A program made the position numbers and the translations under genes. From positions 806,001-870,000 of the forward strand of contig CATQHF010000001.1 in NCBI GenBank assembly GCA_958295865.1: DNA of 64,000 nucleotides. Reading direction: 5' to 3'. The DNA comes from an uncultured Dehalococcoidia bacterium. GTDB taxonomy: Bacteria; Chloroflexota; Dehalococcoidia; Lucifugimonadales; JADFKI01. Positions 35,297-45,964 of this stretch are shown in pieces. Numbering within the stretch: position 1 is the first letter of the stretch; every line of letters begins with the position of its first letter. Under the pieces are notes generated by a model. The model was not told where the DNA came from. It saw nothing but the letters and a program-made list of their open reading frames with translations, and searched no databases.

Positions 35297-38200
35297 ATGT
35301 CCGAGAGATACATACCCAAGCTTACGAAGCAGGGACTATATGACCCGCAGTTTGAGCACGACGCCTGCGGCGTAGGGCTTGTTGCCAATGTCAAGGGTGT
35401 GAAGTCGCACGACATCCTGAAGCTCGGGCTGGGCGCGCTCTGCAATCTGGAGCATCGCGGCGCGAAGGGGGCAGACCCCGAAACCGGCGACGGCGCGGGC
35501 GTGCTCATCCAAATGCCGCATGCGTTCTTCCGCAAGACGCTGGATGCGCTCGGTATCGCGCCCCCACAGCCGGGGCATTACGCCGTCGGCATGGCGTTCA
35601 TGCCGCACGACAGGGCGCAGCAAGAGGCGGTGGAATCTATCGTGCGCCGCTTTGTGGAGCAGGAAGGACAAACGCTGTTGGGCTGGCGCGATGTGCCGGT
35701 CGCTCCCGATGAGATTGGCGAGCTTGCCGTCTCCGTGATGCCTGCCATACGGCAGTTCTTCATAGGGCGCGCCGCCGATGTGAGCAGCGAGTTCGACTTC
35801 GAGCTGAAGCTCTATGTCATCCGCAGGCAGATTGAGGATGCCGTTGCCGCTGCCAACCTTCAGGACGGCGGGCAGTTCTACATACCCAGCCTGTCGGCGA
35901 ACAAGATTGTCTATAAGGGGCTTATCGTCGCCACGCAGTTGCAGCACTTCTACCTCGACCTCGCGGATGAGGACGTGGTTACATCGTTCGCGCTCGTGCA
36001 TTCGCGCTTCAGCACCAACACGCTTGGCACATGGAATCTGGCGCATCCGTATCGGATGATAATTCACAACGGCGAGATAAACACGCTTCGCGGAAATATC
36101 AACTGGATGACCGCGCGCGAGGGCATGTTCGAGTCCGAGGCGCTCGGCGATGATGTCAAGAAGTTGCTGCCCATCATCACGAAGGGCGTGCAAAGCGACA
36201 CCGCCAGCTTCGACAATGCGCTGGAACTGCTGCTTGCAACGGGGCGCTCGCTGCCGCATGCCATGATGATGATGATACCGGAGGCGTGGGGCGACCATCT
36301 GCCGATGGAGCAGGCTAAGAAGGACTTCTATGAATACCATTCCTGCCTGATGGAGGCATGGGACGGCCCCGCGCTAATCATCGGCACGGATGGCAACAAG
36401 GTTTGCGCCGTGCTGGACAGGAACGGCTTGCGCCCCTGCCGCTACCTGGTGACGACCGACGACCTTCTGGTGATGGGGTCTGAGACGGGCGTGCTGGATA
36501 TTCCGCCTGAGAAGGTGCTCTTCAAGGATCGCATCCATCCGGGGCGCATGTTCATGCTGGATACGGAACAGGGCCGCTTGGTGGATGACGCCGAACTGAA
36601 GCGCGACCTCGCGGCGCGGCGGCCATACGGCGCTTGGCTGAAGGATAATAGGGTCGTGCTGGACGACCTGCCCGATGTGCCGCCACAGCCTGCCTTCGAC
36701 TCCGGCAAGCTGCTCACTCAGCAGGTGGCGTTCGGATATACGCTGGAAGACCTGCGGCTGATTATGGAGCCGATGGCGGCTACCGGCGGCGAACCGATAG
36801 GCTCCATGGGCAACGACACGCCGCTCGCGGTGCTGTCCGACCAAAGCCCGCTACTGTTCAACTACTTCAAGCAGCTCTTCGCGCAGGTCAGCAACCCGCC
36901 GCTCGACGCCATACGGGAAGAGCTGGTTACTTCGCTTGAAGCGACTATCGGCGCAGAGGGCAACCTGTTCACCGAGACGCCCGAACACTGCCGCCTGCTG
37001 CGCGTCAAGAGGCCCGTGCTGACCAATGCAGAGCTGGAGAAGATACGCAGCATCGACCTGCCGCGCATCAAGTCGAAGACTATTCGCACGCTTTTCACCA
37101 CGGACGAGAACGACGGCGCGCTTGAGCGCGCGTTGCGGAGCGTGTGCGAAGAAGCCACCCGCGCGGTGGAGGATGGCAGCGCCATCATCATCCTGTCCGA
37201 CAGGGGCGTTGACGCCTACCATGCGCCCATACCCAGCCTGCTCGCCGTCGCGTGCGTGCATCATCACCTCATACGGCAGGGCATGCGTAAGAAGGTTGGG
37301 CTGGTGGTGGAGTCGGGCGAACCGCGTGAGGTCGCTCACTTGGCGCTTCTGATTGGCTACGGCGCGGGCGCGGTCAACCCCTATCTTGCCTTGGAGACCA
37401 TCAATGATATGGTCGGCGGCGACGGCGCACTGGCGGGCGCGGTGGACTACGAAACCGCCGAATACAACTATGTCAAGGCGGCGGACAAGGGCATCTTGAA
37501 GATAATGTCCAAGATGGGCATATCCACTATCGACAGCTATCGCGGCGCTCAGATATTCGAAGCCGTCGGGCTGAACTCGGAGTTCATCGACAAGTATTTC
37601 ACCTGGACGCCTTCACGCATTGGCGGCATCGGCATCCACGAAATCGAGACGGAGAGCCGCAAGCGGCATGTGTCCGCGTACCATGAGCTTGCGCCCACGG
37701 GCAGCCTCGACCTGGAGAGCGGCGGCTATTACCAGTGGCGGCGCGACGGCGAATATCACATGTGGAATCCCGACACCATCGGACGCTTGCAGCACGCCAC
37801 GAAATCCAACAGCTACGAAACCTACCGGGAGTTCGCCGAGTACGCCAACGAATTCAGTCGCAAGCTCTGCACCATCAGGGGACTGCTGGACTTCAAGACA
37901 TCGGACACGCCCATTCCGCTCGATGAAGTGGAAACGGCAGGCGAAATCGTAAAGCGCTTCGCCACCGGCGCAATCTCGCTAGGCTCAATCAGCCGCGAGG
38001 CGCATGAGACGATGGCAATCGCCATGAATCGCATCGGCGCGCGCAGCAACACCGGCGAGGGCGGCGAGGACTGGCATCGCTATATGCCCGACCCCAACGG
38101 CGACTCGCGCAACAGCGCGATGAAGCAGGTCGCATCCGGGCGCTTCGGCGTTACCATCAACTACCTTGCCAGCGCGCGCGACTTGCAGATAAAGATGGCG

Positions 38201-39838
38201 CAAGGCTCCAAGCCCGGCGAGGGCGGTCAGCTCCCGGGACACAAGATTGACGAGTATATCGGTTGGGTGCGTAACTCCACCCCCGGCGTCGAGCTCATAT
38301 CGCCGCCGCCGCATCACGACATATACTCCATCGAAGACCTGGCGCAGCTCATCCACGACCTCAAGAACTCCAACCCAAGCGCGCGCGTGCATGTGAAGCT
38401 GGTCGCGGAGGCGGGCGTTGGCACTATCGCCGCGGGCGTCTCCAAGGGACATGGCGATGTCGTGCTCATCAGCGGTGACAGCGGTGGCACGGGCGCATCG
38501 CCGGAGTCGTCCATCAAGCATGCGGGGCTGCCATGGGAGCTTGGCGTCGCCGAAACCCAGCAGGTGCTCGTGCTCAACGATCTGCGCGGGCGCATCGTGG
38601 TGCAGACCGACGGGCAGCTCAAGACGGGCAGGGATGTGGCAATCGCCTGCTTGCTGGGCGCGGAAGAGTTCGGCATGGCGACCGCGCCCCTCATCTCGCT
38701 GGGCTGCATAATGCTTCGCAAGTGCCACCTGAACACCTGCTCAGTCGGCATCGCCACGCAAGACCCCGAACTGCGTAAGATGTTCAACGGCAAGCCCGAA
38801 CATGTCATCAACTACTTCTTCTTCGTCGCGGAGGATCTTCGGCAGATTATGGCGGAGATGGGCTTCCGCACCATCAATGAGATGGTGGGACGCATGGACA
38901 GGCTGGACACCCGCGAGGCGGTCGCGCACTGGAAGGCTCAGGGGCTGGACTTCTCCAATCTCCTGCACATGCCCGATGTGCCCGACTCGGTGGCGACATA
39001 CTGCCGTGAAGAACAAGACCATGGGCTGGAGCGCGCGCTCGACAACCAGCTCATCGAGCAGTGCATAGACGCCATCGACGCCAAGAAGTCGGTGTCGCTC
39101 GACCTGCCCATCAGTAACCGCAACCGCACGGTAGGCACGACGCTCAGCTACGAAATCGCGCGGCGTCACGGCAATGACGCCCTGCCCGACGACACCATCA
39201 CTATCGACTTCACCGGCTCGGCGGGGCAGAGCTTCTCGGCGTTCCTCGCCAAGGGCGTAACGATGCGCGTGCGCGGCGACGCCAACGACTACTTTGGCAA
39301 GGGGCTGTCCGGCGGCAAGGTGATTATCGCGCCGCCCGCCGAGGTGTCCTTTACCCCCGAAGAGAACATCATCGTGGGCAATGTGGTACTATATGGCGCT
39401 ACGGGCGGCAAGGCGTTCATTCGCGGCGTGGCGGGCGAGCGTTTCGCCGTTCGCAACAGCGGCGCGGAAACCGTCGTCGAGGGCGTAGGCGACCATGGCT
39501 GCGAATACATGACGCGCGGCAAGGTGGTCGTGCTTGGGCCCACTGGGCGCAACTTCGCGGCGGGCATGAGCGGCGGCGAGGCGTTCGTGCTGGATGAGCA
39601 TGGCGAGTTCGAGGCTCTGTGCAATATGGAGCTTGTCGGACTGGAGAGCGTCGAGGACGCAGAGGACGAGCGCGGCCTCCGCAGCCTCATCGAAGAACAC
39701 CACAGGCACACGGGCAGCGCCAACGCGCGCCGCGTGCTCGACGACTGGGAAGTGATGCTGCCCAAGTTCGTCAAGGTGATGCCCCACGACTACAAGCGCA
39801 TATTGCGAGAGCGCGCGGCGGCTGTCGCAGCCGACTAA
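35297..39838 (+). CDS. gltB: Glutamate synthase large subunit
   Basis: 1513 aa from the ATG at 35297; the frame opens at 35228, overlapping the glnA stop. The N-terminal glutaminase has its nucleophile in FEHDACGVG (Cys24, normally exposed by processing). The central and FMN domains follow, with [13 protein letters not shown] and [17 protein letters not shown]. The 3Fe-4S ligands are in [15 protein letters not shown]. The C-terminal GXGXG beta-helix ends near 1480. It makes two glutamates from glutamine and 2-oxoglutarate, with ammonia channelled inside. gltD follows after 32 bp. Confidence 0.96.
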   Translation: MSERYIPKLTKQGLYDPQFEHDACGVGLVANVKGVKSHDILKLGLGALCNLEHRGAKGADPETGDGAGVLIQMPHAFFRKTLDALGIAPPQPGHYAVGMAFMPHDRAQQEAVESIVRRFVEQEGQTLLGWRDVPVAPDEIGELAVSVMPAIRQFFIGRAADVSSEFDFELKLYVIRRQIEDAVAAANLQDGGQFYIPSLSANKIVYKGLIVATQLQHFYLDLADEDVVTSFALVHSRFSTNTLGTWNLAHPYRMIIHNGEINTLRGNINWMTAREGMFESEALGDDVKKLLPIITKGVQSDTASFDNALELLLATGRSLPHAMMMMIPEAWGDHLPMEQAKKDFYEYHSCLMEAWDGPALIIGTDGNKVCAVLDRNGLRPCRYLVTTDDLLVMGSETGVLDIPPEKVLFKDRIHPGRMFMLDTEQGRLVDDAELKRDLAARRPYGAWLKDNRVVLDDLPDVPPQPAFDSGKLLTQQVAFGYTLEDLRLIMEPMAATGGEPIGSMGNDTPLAVLSDQSPLLFNYFKQLFAQVSNPPLDAIREELVTSLEATIGAEGNLFTETPEHCRLLRVKRPVLTNAELEKIRSIDLPRIKSKTIRTLFTTDENDGALERALRSVCEEATRAVEDGSAIIILSDRGVDAYHAPIPSLLAVACVHHHLIRQGMRKKVGLVVESGEPREVAHLALLIGYGAGAVNPYLALETINDMVGGDGALAGAVDYETAEYNYVKAADKGILKIMSKMGISTIDSYRGAQIFEAVGLNSEFIDKYFTWTPSRIGGIGIHEIETESRKRHVSAYHELAPTGSLDLESGGYYQWRRDGEYHMWNPDTIGRLQHATKSNSYETYREFAEYANEFSRKLCTIRGLLDFKTSDTPIPLDEVETAGEIVKRFATGAISLGSISREAHETMAIAMNRIGARSNTGEGGEDWHRYMPDPNGDSRNSAMKQVASGRFGVTINYLASARDLQIKMAQGSKPGEGGQLPGHKIDEYIGWVRNSTPGVELISPPPHHDIYSIEDLAQLIHDLKNSNPSARVHVKLVAEAGVGTIAAGVSKGHGDVVLISGDSGGTGASPESSIKHAGLPWELGVAETQQVLVLNDLRGRIVVQTDGQLKTGRDVAIACLLGAEEFGMATAPLISLGCIMLRKCHLNTCSVGIATQDPELRKMFNGKPEHVINYFFFVAEDLRQIMAEMGFRTINEMVGRMDRLDTREAVAHWKAQGLDFSNLLHMPDVPDSVATYCREEQDHGLERALDNQLIEQCIDAIDAKKSVSLDLPISNRNRTVGTTLSYEIARRHGNDALPDDTITIDFTGSAGQSFSAFLAKGVTMRVRGDANDYFGKGLSGGKVIIAPPAEVSFTPEENIIVGNVVLYGATGGKAFIRGVAGERFAVRNSGAETVVEGVGDHGCEYMTRGKVVVLGPTGRNFAAGMSGGEAFVLDEHGEFEALCNMELVGLESVEDAEDERGLRSLIEEHHRHTGSANARRVLDDWEVMLPKFVKVMPHDYKRILRERAAAVAAD

Positions 39839-39870
39839 CCCACACATTCAAGGCGTAGGCGAACCGATAC

Positions 39871-41337
39871 ATGGGAAAACCGACTGGATTCAAGGAACAC
39901 GGACGACAGGGACCGCCTCAGCAGCCGGTAGCGCAGCGCATCCGGCATTACAGCGAGTTCTACCACGACTGGAGTGAGACGCAGGCGCGAGAGCAGGGCG
40001 CGCGCTGCATGAACTGCGCCGTGCCGTTCTGTCACACGGGTTGCCCCCTGGGTAATCTCATCCCCGACTTCAACGACCTCGTATATCGCGGCAAGTGGCA
40101 GGAAGCGCTCGTACAACTCCACGCCACCAACAACTTCCCGGAGTTCACCGGCAGGATATGCCCCGCTCCGTGCGAAGCCGCCTGCGTCCTGAACATCAAC
40201 CAGGACCCGGTGACCATTGAGTACATCGAGAAGGCGATCGCCGATAGGGGATGGTCAGAGGGCTGGATTGTGCCGCAGGGTCCCAAGCGGCGCACCGGCA
40301 AGAAGGTCGCGGTCGTCGGCTCAGGTCCGGCGGGCATGGCGGCGGCGCAGCAACTCAATCGCTGCGGACACTGGGTTACAGTCTTCGAGCGCGACGACTA
40401 CATTGGCGGCTTGCTGCGGCTCGGCATACCCGACTTCAAGCTCGAAAAGACGGTCGTTCAGCGGCGCGTCGACCAGATGGCGGCTGAAGGCGTTACATTC
40501 AAGACGGGCGTCAATGTGGGCGTCGACTACTCGGCCGATGCGCTGATGAGCGATTTCGACGCGGTGGCGCTGACGGGCGGCTGCACGATACCGCGCGACC
40601 TGCCGATACCCGGCCGCGAGCTTGACGGCGTTCACTTCGCTATGGATTTCCTGACTCAGCAGAATCGCCTCAACGCCGGCGAGCATATCCCGCCGTCGGA
40701 GCGCATCAGCGCCGAGGGCAAGCGCGTGGTCATACTCGGCGGCGGCGACACCGGCTCCGACTGCCTTGGCACTTCACACCGCCAGGGCGCGGAGATCGTG
40801 TATCAGTGCGAGTTGCTGTCCGAGCCGCCGGACGAGCGCGGCGACAGCAACCCCTGGCCTCAGTGGCCTCTGGTGCTGCGAACCTCATCCTCTCAGGAAG
40901 AGGGCGGCGTCCGCGACTACGATGTGCTGACCACGCACTTCTCCGGGCGCAACGGCAGCGTGGAGAAGCTGCACGCCGTCCGCGTGAATTGGGGCGCGCC
41001 GGACGCTTCCGGCAGACCCGGCCTGGAGCGCATAGAGGGCAGCGAGTTCGAGATTGAAACCGACCTCGTGCTGCTGGCGATGGGCTTCGTGCATCCGCAG
41101 CGGGACGGCTTGCTCGAGCAGTTGGGCGTCGCGCTCGACGGGCGCGGCAATGTGCAGACGGATGATAGCAAGATGACCAGCGTTCCCGGCGTGTTCGCGG
41201 CGGGCGATATGGCGCGCGGGCAGTCGCTTGTCGTCTGGGCGCTCGCCGAAGGACGCGAGGCTGCGCGCGGCGTGGACATGCACCTAATGGGCGAGACGGT
41301 ACTTCGCCCCGTGCTGTCGGGCGCGATGGCGCGATAG
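39871..41337 (+). CDS. gltD: Glutamate synthase small subunit
   Basis: 488 aa. Cys clusters for two 4Fe-4S centres are in ARCMNCAVPFCHTGCPLGN and ICPAPCEAACVLN. FAD binds at VAVVGSGPAGMAAAQQL and NADPH at VVILGGGDTGSDCLG. It passes electrons from NADPH to GltB. Normal length. The last gene before the structured RNA at 41427. Confidence 0.95.
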   Translation: MGKPTGFKEHGRQGPPQQPVAQRIRHYSEFYHDWSETQAREQGARCMNCAVPFCHTGCPLGNLIPDFNDLVYRGKWQEALVQLHATNNFPEFTGRICPAPCEAACVLNINQDPVTIEYIEKAIADRGWSEGWIVPQGPKRRTGKKVAVVGSGPAGMAAAQQLNRCGHWVTVFERDDYIGGLLRLGIPDFKLEKTVVQRRVDQMAAEGVTFKTGVNVGVDYSADALMSDFDAVALTGGCTIPRDLPIPGRELDGVHFAMDFLTQQNRLNAGEHIPPSERISAEGKRVVILGGGDTGSDCLGTSHRQGAEIVYQCELLSEPPDERGDSNPWPQWPLVLRTSSSQEEGGVRDYDVLTTHFSGRNGSVEKLHAVRVNWGAPDASGRPGLERIEGSEFEIETDLVLLAMGFVHPQRDGLLEQLGVALDGRGNVQTDDSKMTSVPGVFAAGDMARGQSLVVWALAEGREAARGVDMHLMGETVLRPVLSGAMAR

Positions 41338-41391
41338 CGAAGGCATTTTCGGACAATTTTGAAAATACATCTAAAAGTCGTATAAAAACTA

Positions 41392-41420
41392 TTGACAGAC
41401 ACGATTATGTCTGTTATCTT
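41392..41420 (+). promoter_or_regulatory. Strong promoter with operator-like dyad for the structured RNA
   Basis: TTGACA at 41392-41397, a 17-bp spacer and TATCTT at 41415-41420, behind an AT-rich tract like an UP element (41355-41390). A perfect dyad ACAGACA-N6-TGTCTGT (41395-41414) fills the space between the boxes, a likely repressor site. Confidence 0.8.
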
Positions 41421-41426
41421 GAATAT

Positions 41427-41588
41427 GTCCCAAGTGGTTGAGTCAAATGCTCACCGTTGCGACGACTGAGAAGGGTTCACCGGAACCGGCCAATATCCCG
41501 CTTGCGGGGAGGCGGCTGAAGATGGCAAACCGTGATTAGCCGAAGCCTACGGGGAGCGGACGGTAAGATTACTTGGGGCTTTCTTTGT
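41427..41588 (+). ncRNA. Structured RNA of unknown family, about 160 nt
   Basis: Transcription should begin near 41427. CCCAAGT (41429-41435) pairs with ACTTGGG (41571-41577), a closing stem followed by GCTTTCTTTG. An inner stem ACCGT/ACGGT fits as well. Local hairpins are TGAG/CTCA, GGTTC(ACCG)GAACC, CCCG(CTTG)CGGG with a CUUG tetraloop, and CGGCT/AGCCG enclosing ATGG(CAAA)CCGT. There is no open frame. The motifs of SRP RNA, RNase P and tmRNA are absent. 6S RNA or an orphan riboswitch is possible. The last 18 bases are antisense to the 3' end of the HPRT gene. Confidence 0.65.
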
Positions 41589-42513
41589 AAGAGTCTATTG
41601 CTCCGATGAACGGCAGATTGCGATACTTCTCCTCGTAGTCCAGCCCGTACCCCACCACAAACTCGTCCGGAATATCGAAGCCGACGTACTTCACCGGCAC
41701 ATCCACTATCCGCCGCACCTTCTTGTCCAGCAGAGCGCAGACTTCCAGGCTGGCGGGCCCCTTCGATTCCAGATAGCGCATCAGGTAGTTCAGCGTCATG
41801 CCGCTGTCAACGATGTCCTCGACCAGGATAACATCGCGCCCCGCGATGTCCGCGTCCAGCCCTTTTGTAACCTGTACGCCGCCGCGTGTCTGCCCTTGAT
41901 AGCTGGAAACCGCCATGACCTGAATCTCGACGGGCAGGGTGATTTCGCGCATAAGGTCTGCCATGAACGGCAGTACGCCCTTGAGAACGCCCAGCAGAAT
42001 GGGCTGCCGCCCCCGATAGTCGTGCGAAACCTGTCTGCCCAGCTCGGACACCCTTTTCTGTATTTGGCGGGTGGTGAGCAGCACTCGATTGATGCCCTCC
42101 ACATCTGCGCGCGCCAGAGGCCCAAACCCGTAGTTCGCCAGCAGACGATGGTAGTCCCGTCGATACAGCAGCTTGATATTTATCTCAGGATAAAGCGCCC
42201 TGAGCCGGCGCAGCTTTCGGTTCTTCTTCGTCACCAGGCTCTGCTTCAGAGTGGTCAACTCCAAGTAAAGCTCCAGCTCTGGCAGGTAGAAGTCGGGAGT
42301 GAACATCTCCCGCGTCCGCTCGCCATCCCATCGCAGCAGAAATGAGCGAGGCTCATACATCCATTGCAAGCCGTAGAAATCGAGGATGCGGGCAAACTCT
42401 TCCTCGCTGGGATGGGCGAAATTGGGGAGTTCGGAAGAAAAGGCGGCGGAGTGAGGGGAAAGGGGTTGGGGCGATTCCGCGCTAGAGCGGGACTGTTGCT
42501 TGCTGTCAGCCAA
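41569..42513 (-). CDS. hpt: Hypoxanthine phosphoribosyltransferase with N-terminal nuclease-like domain
   Basis: 314 aa against about 180 for ordinary HPRT. Residues 1-33 are disordered. Residues about 34-130 resemble a PD-(D/E)XK fold: EEEFARILDFYGLQWMYEPR, FTPDFYLPELELYLELTT and KNRKLRRLRALYPEINIKLL. HPRT follows at about 140-310, with the PRPP loop VILVEDIVDSGMTL and a loop SSYQGQTRGG. It salvages hypoxanthine and guanine. The N-terminal domain may bind or cut nucleic acid, or may be a dead structural copy; Glu and Thr replace the usual E-x-K. It converges on the structured RNA. Confidence 0.85.
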   Translation of the reverse strand: MADSKQQSRSSAESPQPLSPHSAAFSSELPNFAHPSEEEFARILDFYGLQWMYEPRSFLLRWDGERTREMFTPDFYLPELELYLELTTLKQSLVTKKNRKLRRLRALYPEINIKLLYRRDYHRLLANYGFGPLARADVEGINRVLLTTRQIQKRVSELGRQVSHDYRGRQPILLGVLKGVLPFMADLMREITLPVEIQVMAVSSYQGQTRGGVQVTKGLDADIAGRDVILVEDIVDSGMTLNYLMRYLESKGPASLEVCALLDKKVRRIVDVPVKYVGFDIPDEFVVGYGLDYEEKYRNLPFIGAIDSYKESPK

Positions 42514-42830
42514 AATCAGACCTCCGTTTCAGACTGCCACCCTTTTCAGTTCGCCAATTTATAGCGACCAGATTCCACCCGGCTCATACGCCGATTACTA
42601 CGCACATTATACCAAATGGCGGCGGTGTATAGTGCAAAACTCCATTGAATTCACGAACTATCGCGCGGATTTGGCAAGAATCACGGGACAACGCCCCCGT
42701 ATATCCGTCCATCTACGCTGCTGAACCCGCCTTGTCCCTATGCCTGACAAGACAGAGGCGTTGCCTCTGACAGCGAGCGATGCATGATACAATGCCCGTG
42801 CAAAAATCGGACAAGGACTTTTACGGGCTT
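42514..42830. other. Gene-free stretch between hpt and DUF503
   Basis: A divergent gap of 317 bases. It holds a perfect small hairpin AGAGGC(GTT)GCCTCT near 42748-42762 and a weak promoter-like pair, but no gene or repeat family seen elsewhere in the window. Confidence 0.5.
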
Positions 42831-43124
42831 ATGAACATCGGCATCTGCAAATTAAGGCTGCAAATCCCTGAAAATCAGAGCTTGAAGGGCAAGCGCAGGG
42901 TAATCGCGTCGCTTTGCCAGCGTGTACGCAACCGATACGGCGTGTCCATAGCGGAGGTTGGCGATAACGACGCATGGCAGATTGCCACGCTCGGCGTTGC
43001 CTGCGTCAGTGGCAGCGTGCGTCATGCCGACGAGGTTATGGACAATGTCATCGCCTATATCCAAGACAGCAGGGATGATGTCGTTCTCGTCGAAGTGGAC
43101 CGGCAAACGTTCACCGGCTACTAG
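42831..43124 (+). CDS. DUF503 (YlxP-like) protein
   Basis: 97 aa from the ATG at 42831; ATG 42792 and 42780 are in frame upstream. Patterns are CKLRLQIPENQSLKGKRRV, RVRNRYGVSIAEVG and DAWQIATLGVACVSG, the DUF503 core. YlxP proteins usually lie beside nusA-infB-rbfA, where they are tied to ribosome assembly; here the gene stands alone. The role is not established. Confidence 0.85.
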   Translation: MNIGICKLRLQIPENQSLKGKRRVIASLCQRVRNRYGVSIAEVGDNDAWQIATLGVACVSGSVRHADEVMDNVIAYIQDSRDDVVLVEVDRQTFTGY

Positions 43125-43152
43125 GTTGTGTTGGCATTTTGACTTTTCATCT

Positions 43153-43256
43153 CGTCATTCCTGCGAAAGCAGGAATCCAGCGCTTTGAGATAGCCTGAAA
43201 TATGCGAAAGCGCCTGCATTCTGAGATTCTGGATTCCCGTTTTCACGGGAATGACG
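43153..43256. repeat. Family B palindromic element, 104 bp (inverted)
   Basis: Bounded by CGTCATTCC and GGAATGACG. Same length as the copies at 19592 and 27984. Confidence 0.78.
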
Positions 43257-43356
43257 CAAATATCCACAGAAGCGAGAAGCCATGCCAGCCGCATTACTCC
43301 AACACCCACCAACCATTATACTGACTGTCTGACCACCTAACAAGGCTGATACCGAT

Positions 43357-45666
43357 ATGGATGTAGGCGCGTTTCTGGACGCCATACGAAAGATGCCTTG
43401 GTACACCGAGCAGATTGTGCACGGCGAGGATGTGCCGTCGCGTGATGCGCGCTATGGCATGCTCGACCATCCGCTTGGCGACGGGCTGCAAGCGTCGCTC
43501 AGAGGCGCGGGCATCGATGCGCTCTATACGCACCAGGCTGATGCGGTCAACGCGCTGCGGCGGGGCAAGAATGTGATCGTCGCCACCGCGACGGCGAGCG
43601 GCAAGAGCCTGTGCTACAACCTGCCGGTCATCGAGGCGCTGATGCGGGACCGCACGGCGAGCGCGATGTACATCTTCCCCACAAAGGCGCTCGCGCAGGA
43701 TCAGCGCAAGGCGCTGTCAAGGCTGGCGCCGCAGTCCGCTCGCCTGCGCTGCGAGATCTTCGACGGGGACACGCCCACGCATGAGCGCGCGAGGATACGG
43801 CGCAGCGCGCGCCTGCTCATCACCAACCCCGACATGCTGCATGTGGGCATTCTGCCGCACCACCGCCTCTGGTATCAGCGTCTCCGCAGCCTGCGCTATG
43901 TCGTCATAGACGAGGCGCACATCTATCGCGGCGTCTTCGGCTCGCATGTCGCCAACATCATCCGCCGACTGCGGCGCATCTGCCACAGGCTCGGCAGCGA
44001 CCCGCAGTTCATTCTTTGCTCGGCGACCATCGCCAACCCCGGCGAGCACGCCGAGCGGCTGACGGGCTTGCCCTTCAAGGTCGTGGAGCAGGACGGCTCG
44101 CCTTACGGCGGCAAGGACTTCCTGTTCTGGAACCCGCCGATGCTCGACCTCGCCACCGGCAGCCGACGCAGCACGAACACCGAGTCGGCGCAGCTCTTCG
44201 CCGAGCTGCTGCGCCGCTATGTGCGGACGATGACCTTTGTTCGCAGCCGCCGCGCCGCCGAACTGCTGTATGTCTATGTGCGCGACAACCTGAGGCTGTC
44301 CCATCCCGATGTCGCCAAGCGCGTCATGCCCTATCGCGCGAGCTACCTGCCGGAGGACAGGCGCGCGATAGAGCGCGACCTCGCGCAGGGGCGGCTGCTG
44401 GGCGTAACGACCACGAACGCGATGGAGCTTGGCATAGACATAGGCGACCTGGACGCCACGCTGCTGACCGGCTATCCGGGAACGATAGCGAGCGCTTGGC
44501 AGCAGGCGGGCAGGAGCGGGCGCAGCGGTCATCGCTCGCTGAGCGTTCTGGTGGCGCAGGACAACCCGCTCGACCAGTACTTGATGCGCCATCCTGATGC
44601 GTTCTTCGGCAAGTCGCACGAGAGCGCGCGGGTGTCGCCCGCGAACCCGTACATCCTAAAGCCGCACCTACTCTGCGCCGCGTATGAAGCGCCGCTGCTG
44701 ATGGAGGACACGAAGTACTTTGGGACGGATTTGCTGTGGTACGCCGATGAGCTTGTCCATGACGGGCTACTGCATGCGCGTAACTCGCGGTGGCATCTCA
44801 GCGCGGAACTGGAATACCCGGCGGGCGAGGTCAACATCCGCTCGGCGTCCGCGCGCGCCTACTCGCTCGTGGATCGGGACAGCGGCGTGATTCTGGAGAG
44901 CGTCGAGGAGATGTCGGCTTTCTTGCAGCTGCACCCGGGCGGCATCTACTTGCACCAAGGCACGCAATACCTCATCACCGACCTGGACATGGAGGCGGGC
45001 GTAGCGTATGCCGTGCCCACGGATGTGCCCTATTATACACAAGCGCGCGACTACACCGACACGCGCATCTTGAAGCAGTACAAGCAGAGGCGCGCCGGGC
45101 GCACGCAGGCGTATCTTGGCGAGGTGAGCGTAACGACCAGCGTGGTCGGCTTTCGGCGCAAGGCGCACATCACGGAAGAGTCGCTCGGCGATGAGTATGT
45201 GGACTTGCCGCCGCAGAGCTACGACACCATATCGCTTTGGTTCGATGTGCCGGCGGACACGCTGGACTACATCCGCCGCGAGCGCCTCGACCTGATGGGC
45301 GGCTTGCACGCCGTAGAGCATGCCGCTATCGGCGTGCTGCCGCTGTTCGCCATGTGCGACCGCAACGACATCGGCGGCATATCAACGCCGCTGCATCCCG
45401 ACACCGGCAAGCCTCAGGTGTTCATTCACGACGGCATCCCCGGCGGCGTGGGCATTACGGAACATGGCTATGAGATCATCGAAGACCTTTGGAGCGCGAC
45501 CTTGCAGGTCATAGACGAGTGCCCGTGCGAGAGCGGATGTCCGGGCTGCATCCAGTCGCCCAAGTGCGGCAACAACAACGAGCCGCTCAACAAGGGCGTG
45601 GCGGCGCTCATCCTGCAAGCCATTCTTGAGGGGGACGACGGGGACGGACAGGATGAAGGTGAATAG
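43357..45666 (+). CDS. MrfA-type DEXH helicase with DUF1998 zinc domain
   Basis: 769 aa. Helicase motifs are ATATASGKSLCYN (I), MYIFPTKALAQDQ (Ia), VIDEAHIYRG (II), LCSATIANP (III) and QQAGRSGRSG (VI). The C-terminal domain has DECPCESGCPGCIQSPKCGN, the four-Cys zinc site of MrfA/Hrq1. In Bacillus, MrfA works with the exonuclease MrfB to repair mitomycin C adducts. The RNase H-fold gene at 28113 could be the MrfB counterpart, though unlinked. Single gene. Confidence 0.92.
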   Translation: MDVGAFLDAIRKMPWYTEQIVHGEDVPSRDARYGMLDHPLGDGLQASLRGAGIDALYTHQADAVNALRRGKNVIVATATASGKSLCYNLPVIEALMRDRTASAMYIFPTKALAQDQRKALSRLAPQSARLRCEIFDGDTPTHERARIRRSARLLITNPDMLHVGILPHHRLWYQRLRSLRYVVIDEAHIYRGVFGSHVANIIRRLRRICHRLGSDPQFILCSATIANPGEHAERLTGLPFKVVEQDGSPYGGKDFLFWNPPMLDLATGSRRSTNTESAQLFAELLRRYVRTMTFVRSRRAAELLYVYVRDNLRLSHPDVAKRVMPYRASYLPEDRRAIERDLAQGRLLGVTTTNAMELGIDIGDLDATLLTGYPGTIASAWQQAGRSGRSGHRSLSVLVAQDNPLDQYLMRHPDAFFGKSHESARVSPANPYILKPHLLCAAYEAPLLMEDTKYFGTDLLWYADELVHDGLLHARNSRWHLSAELEYPAGEVNIRSASARAYSLVDRDSGVILESVEEMSAFLQLHPGGIYLHQGTQYLITDLDMEAGVAYAVPTDVPYYTQARDYTDTRILKQYKQRRAGRTQAYLGEVSVTTSVVGFRRKAHITEESLGDEYVDLPPQSYDTISLWFDVPADTLDYIRRERLDLMGGLHAVEHAAIGVLPLFAMCDRNDIGGISTPLHPDTGKPQVFIHDGIPGGVGITEHGYEIIEDLWSATLQVIDECPCESGCPGCIQSPKCGNNNEPLNKGVAALILQAILEGDDGDGQDEGE

Positions 45667-45699
45667 GGCGCTCATCCTGGATAGCGTTTCCAATCAGGT

Positions 45700-45884
45700 G
45701 GTCTGATCAAGTTTCACCCCCCATCCTAACCTTCCCCCAAAGGGGGAAGGGACTAATGCAATTTAGTCGTCGTCGATGGGCAAGCATGTTCGCCCCCATC
45801 CTAACCTTCCCCCATCAAGGGGGGAAGGGACTAATGTAATGCCTTCCCTCATCAAGGGGGGAAGGGACTAATGTAATTTTCTTG
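45700..45884. repeat. Composite of family A fragments
   Basis: Three partial family A units in a row. Each has CATCCTAACCTTCCCCC or CTTCCC(C/T), a C/G hairpin and GGGACTAATGCAATTT or GGGACTAATGTAAT ends. It has the look of nested or repeated insertions. Lies between the helicase and a small membrane-protein gene. Confidence 0.7.
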
Positions 45885-45964
45885 AATAGGGCGCTCATCC
45901 TGACAATCGGATGAAGATACGGTATGATTGCTGCCAATTGAGATTGGAGCGCAATCATCTTCTT

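Noticed and set aside
41505..41555. Resemblance to a c-di-GMP (GEMM) riboswitch through GGCAAACC and AAGCC-TACGG
   Set aside because: The stem with GAAA tetraloop that must lie between these motifs is absent, and the paired receptor is not seen. Kept as an unknown RNA.
41427..41588. SRP RNA, RNase P RNA or tmRNA
   Set aside because: The SRP helix-8 motif, the RNase P P4 core and a tRNA-like domain are all missing. A 6S RNA remains possible.
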